Shown in pieces: positions 31,016-33,146 of a DNA stretch of 33,146 nt (positions are counted from its first letter, which is position 1; each line of letters opens with the position of its first letter). This DNA comes from Dehalococcoidia bacterium (GTDB lineage: Bacteria > Chloroflexota > Dehalococcoidia > Lucifugimonadales > UBA3495). The position numbers and the translations under genes are program-made. Location: assembly GCA_021295965.1 (NCBI GenBank), contig JAGWBI010000019.1, forward strand, positions 1 to 33,146, read 5' to 3'. Under the pieces are notes generated by a model. That model was not told the origin of the DNA and ran no database searches. It saw nothing but the letters and a program-made list of their open reading frames with translations.

Positions 31016-31884
31016 AAACCATCTCCCGCGAACACCGTATCTACGTTCTCCATCCGGAGAACGAACCCGCCGTTACCATCGATGATGGCGACGATCTCAT
31101 GGTGGAAACTTGGGACGCCTTCGAGGGTATCCGCGAGCCGGGCGTGTTGCAGGAAAAATCCCTCAAAGGCCCGGCCACCGGCCCCATCTACGTCAATGGC
31201 GCGGAGCCCGGCGACGCCCTGCGCATCGAGTTCGTCAGCATCAAACCGAAGGAAAACCCAGCCCACATGGTGATGCCCGGTCGCGGGTTCCTCGAAGCTG
31301 AATTCACCGAGGGTTATCCCACCGTGATGAGCATTGACGGCGCCGACCTGGTGCTCCCCAGCGGTGTCCGCCTACCTCTGAACCCGTCCCTGGGCCTGGT
31401 CGCCACCACGCCCACGTATCCGCAGGAAACCGCCAGCGACAGCGGCCCCTACGGCGGCGACATCGACATGAAAGAGCTGGTCGAGGGCAGCACACTCTAC
31501 CTGCCGGTATTCGTTCCGGGCGCCCTCCTCGCCATGGGCGACTGCCACGCCGTCGTCGGTGACGGCGCGGTGGCCGGAACCGGCGCCGAGTGCTCCGCCG
31601 ATACCCACGTCCGCGTCACCGTCGAAAAGGGCATGACCCTCACCGGACCCCGCGCCATCACCCCCGACCACTACGTCGTCCTGTCCCACGGCGACGACCT
31701 CGGCCCGGCCATGAAGCAGGCCGTCCGCGGGATGGTGGACTTCCTCATCACTGAAAAGGGCATGGCCCCCTACGACGCCTACACCCTGTGCAGCCTGGCC
31801 GGCGATGTCCGCGTCTCCCGCACCTTCCGCCCCATCAGCCCAGTTAAGATGATGCTGTCCCGGCAGGCGCTGGACCAACTGTAA
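31012..31884 (+). CDS. Acetamidase/formamidase family protein
   Basis: A 290-residue protein of the FmdA/AmdA family, which hydrolyses formamide, acetamide or similar small amides to ammonia and acid. Features are GPIYVNGAEPGDALRIEFVSI, GGDIDMKELVEGSTLYLPVFVPGALLAMGDCHAVVGDGAVAGTGAE in overlapping parts (metal-binding His and Glu), and the C-terminal DFLITEKGMAPYDAYTLCSLAGDVRVSR. The length is normal for the shorter bacterial form. Its ATG overlaps the stop of the nuclease-fold gene (ATGA), so the two are translationally coupled, an unusual pairing. It converges on the short-chain dehydrogenase gene. Confidence 0.88.
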   Translation: MKTISREHRIYVLHPENEPAVTIDDGDDLMVETWDAFEGIREPGVLQEKSLKGPATGPIYVNGAEPGDALRIEFVSIKPKENPAHMVMPGRGFLEAEFTEGYPTVMSIDGADLVLPSGVRLPLNPSLGLVATTPTYPQETASDSGPYGGDIDMKELVEGSTLYLPVFVPGALLAMGDCHAVVGDGAVAGTGAECSADTHVRVTVEKGMTLTGPRAITPDHYVVLSHGDDLGPAMKQAVRGMVDFLITEKGMAPYDAYTLCSLAGDVRVSRTFRPISPVKMMLSRQALDQL

Positions 31885-31908
31885 TCTACGGGAGCCCGGG
31901 TGATGATA

Positions 31909-31931
31909 AGGGCGGGTTCGCGACCCGCCCT
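31909..31931. repeat. Palindrome between convergent acetamidase and SDR genes
   Basis: AGGGCGGGT and ACCCGCCCT arms surround TCGCG. It lies 25 bases after the acetamidase stop and about 30 bases before the SDR stop on the other strand. It is similar in layout to the other convergent-gap palindromes and could act as a bidirectional RNA hairpin. No T-run is present. Confidence 0.65.
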
Positions 31932-31962
31932 GAAATATTTGATTACCTGACACCGGGCGGGT

Positions 31963-32763
31963 TCAGGCGACTGAATACCCGCCATCCACCGCAATCACCG
32001 CCCCCGTAACGTAATCCGACGCCCGGCTGGACAGGAACACCGCGGCCCCCTGCAACTCCTCGGCGTCGCCCCACCGTCCCATGGGGATGCGTCGGTTGAT
32101 GAGGTCGTAGCGTTCCGGCTGGGTTTCCGGTATGGCCTGGGTCAGCTCGGTCATGAACCAGCCGGGCAGAATGGCGTTGGACTGGATGTTGTCGCCGGCC
32201 CAGGCCACGGCAAAGCTCTTGGCGAGCTGTACGATGCCACCCTTGCTGGACGAATAGGGCACGCCGCTGCCGCCGCCGCCGAAGATGCTGAACATGCTGC
32301 CGATGCTGATGATCTTGCCGCCGCCCCGGGCCTTGAAGTGCGGATAGACCGCCCGACACGACAGAAACGCCGCCCGCAGGTTCACGTCCAGCACGTTGTC
32401 CCACTCGGCGGCGGTGATGTCCTCCGGCGCTTTACGGACGGTCGCTCCGGCGTTGTTGATAAGAATATCGACATGGCCAAAATGGCCCAACGCTCGGGAT
32501 ACCATGTCGTCAATATCCGAGTCGCTGGTGACGTCCGTTGGGATTGAAAAAGCCCGCCTGCCGGTGGCTTCGATGGCGGCAACGGCGGCAGTATTTTTCT
32601 CCGTATTGCGAGCCGCGACCGCGATGTCCGCCCCGGCGTTAGCCAATCCCAAAGCCATCCCCAAACCCAAACCGCCGTTGCCGCCGGTTATCAGGGCTAC
32701 TTTTCCGGTCAGGTCGAACAAATTGCCGTTGCTGGTCATTGGCGTCATCTCCATTACGGTCAT
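31963..32763 (-). CDS. Short-chain dehydrogenase/reductase (SDR), classical type
   Basis: A 266-residue Rossmann-fold oxidoreductase. It shows the cofactor motif TGGNGGLGLG (about residues 27-36), NNAG at 103-106, and the active-site Tyr170/Lys174 in YSSSK with an upstream serine in IISIGSMFS. The C-terminus has PMGRWGDAEELQGAAVFLSSRASDYVTGAVIAVDGG, usual for the FabG-like group. NAD(H) or NADP(H) use cannot be decided. The start at 32763 overlaps the preceding gene by ATGA. An alternative ATG at 32739 has a better-spaced GGAG, so the first eight residues are uncertain. Confidence 0.9.
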   Translation of the reverse strand: MTVMEMTPMTSNGNLFDLTGKVALITGGNGGLGLGMALGLANAGADIAVAARNTEKNTAAVAAIEATGRRAFSIPTDVTSDSDIDDMVSRALGHFGHVDILINNAGATVRKAPEDITAAEWDNVLDVNLRAAFLSCRAVYPHFKARGGGKIISIGSMFSIFGGGGSGVPYSSSKGGIVQLAKSFAVAWAGDNIQSNAILPGWFMTELTQAIPETQPERYDLINRRIPMGRWGDAEELQGAAVFLSSRASDYVTGAVIAVDGGYSVA

Positions 32764-33146
32764 TCTTCGTCAACAATAATCCACATCGGCGCTCCGTCGT
32801 ACCCGCAGACCCCGCTGCGCGGTGAGTTGACGATGGGCAGACGATATTCCGAGGTCGGCGCGCAGGCGTCGCAGAGCCCAGCTGTCATCGCAATCCAGTC
32901 ATCTTCCCCCGGGCTGACCCACGAGGCCGGCGCGCCCCAGCGATGACAGTCAATGGCCGGCGCGTCGTTCCTCGCCAGCAGCCGGATTTCATCGTCGCCG
33001 CCGTCCAGCTCGCCCAGAACCCGCAGCGTCAGTTCCGTCGTGGTTCCAAAGTCGTACTCGTGGCGAAACCGCGACCCGGTATGCACTACTTGTCCCAGCG
33101 GAACGTTCATCTCCCGCTCTTCATCATCTCGGAGCAAGGCTATCAT
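32760..33146 (-). CDS. Plasmid pRiA4b ORF-3-like protein (5' partial)
   Basis: The frame is open to the right window edge, so only the C-terminal 128 residues are seen. The segment VVHTGSRFRHEYDFGTTTELTLRVLGE is characteristic of the pRiA4b ORF-3-like fold. It is followed by RLLARNDAPAIDCHRWGAPASW, GLCDACAPTSEY and LPIVNSPRSGVCGYDG. The cysteines in DCHRWG and CDAC look like remnants of a zinc-ribbon-type module. The function of this family is unknown. Its stop overlaps the SDR start (ATGA), indicating one transcript. Confidence 0.7.
   Translation of the reverse strand: MIALLRDDEEREMNVPLGQVVHTGSRFRHEYDFGTTTELTLRVLGELDGGDDEIRLLARNDAPAIDCHRWGAPASWVSPGEDDWIAMTAGLCDACAPTSEYRLPIVNSPRSGVCGYDGAPMWIIVDEE

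Overview
The window is GC-rich, densely packed bacterial chromosome with about 35 genes, short gaps, many 4-base ATGA overlaps, and both GTG and TTG starts. The gene content suggests a Chloroflexota bacterium, most likely Dehalococcoidia/SAR202-like. The pointers are an LLM-class flavin monooxygenase, an LL-diaminopimelate aminotransferase (DapL), an archaeal-type phosphoglycerate mutase, DUF3105 proteins, and short GTAGGGGC-type palindromes between genes. This placement is inference; there is no rRNA or other marker gene here. I saw no tRNA, rRNA, CRISPR array, insertion sequence, integrase or phage gene.

Left part (1-7.5 kb), mixed metabolism: the 3' part of a PuuE-like polysaccharide deacetylase; a two-domain VOC protein; a flavin monooxygenase divergent from an MFS exporter; a class III aminotransferase; an ABM-type monooxygenase; a glutaredoxin-like protein; and a thioredoxin-fold protein. 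The LLM and MFS genes share a 300-base divergent promoter region in which a 14-base motif occurs twice, once just downstream of each predicted -10 element. Palindromes lie in several convergent gaps.

Minus-strand purine cluster (16.9 down to 7.5 kb, read right to left): guaA, purD, an uncharacterised HhH-like protein, an acidic protein, purE, a HAD phosphatase, purB, purC, two DUF3105 membrane or lipid-anchored proteins, and purS. It covers parts of IMP synthesis plus GMP and AMP formation. purQ, purL and purK are absent from the window. guaA has a candidate extended -10 promoter.

Middle (17.0-18.6 kb): a small beta-class-like DNA methyltransferase converges on a long coiled-coil protein with a possible PD-(D/E)XK-like end. 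Its coil is encoded by 21-bp tandem repeats.

Plus-strand housekeeping run (18.7-29.95 kb): Sua5/YrdC, an isoprenyl-synthase-like protein with altered Asp-rich motifs, the lower-glycolysis trio pgk-apgM-tpiA, miaA, dapF, a second HhH-like protein, dapL, a Uma2 nuclease-fold protein, hflX and an SbcD-like metallophosphoesterase. dapF and dapL together imply the aminotransferase route to meso-diaminopimelate and lysine.

Right end (29.9-33.1 kb): an unexplained coupled pair, a 131-aa protein and a clear PD-(D/E)XK nuclease-fold protein, overlaps an acetamidase/formamidase gene. A short-chain dehydrogenase and a pRiA4b ORF-3-like protein, cut by the window edge, follow on the minus strand. The best candidates for something undescribed are the 29.9-31.0 kb nuclease-fold pair, the two HhH-like paralogues inside housekeeping operons, and the methyltransferase/coiled-coil pair.
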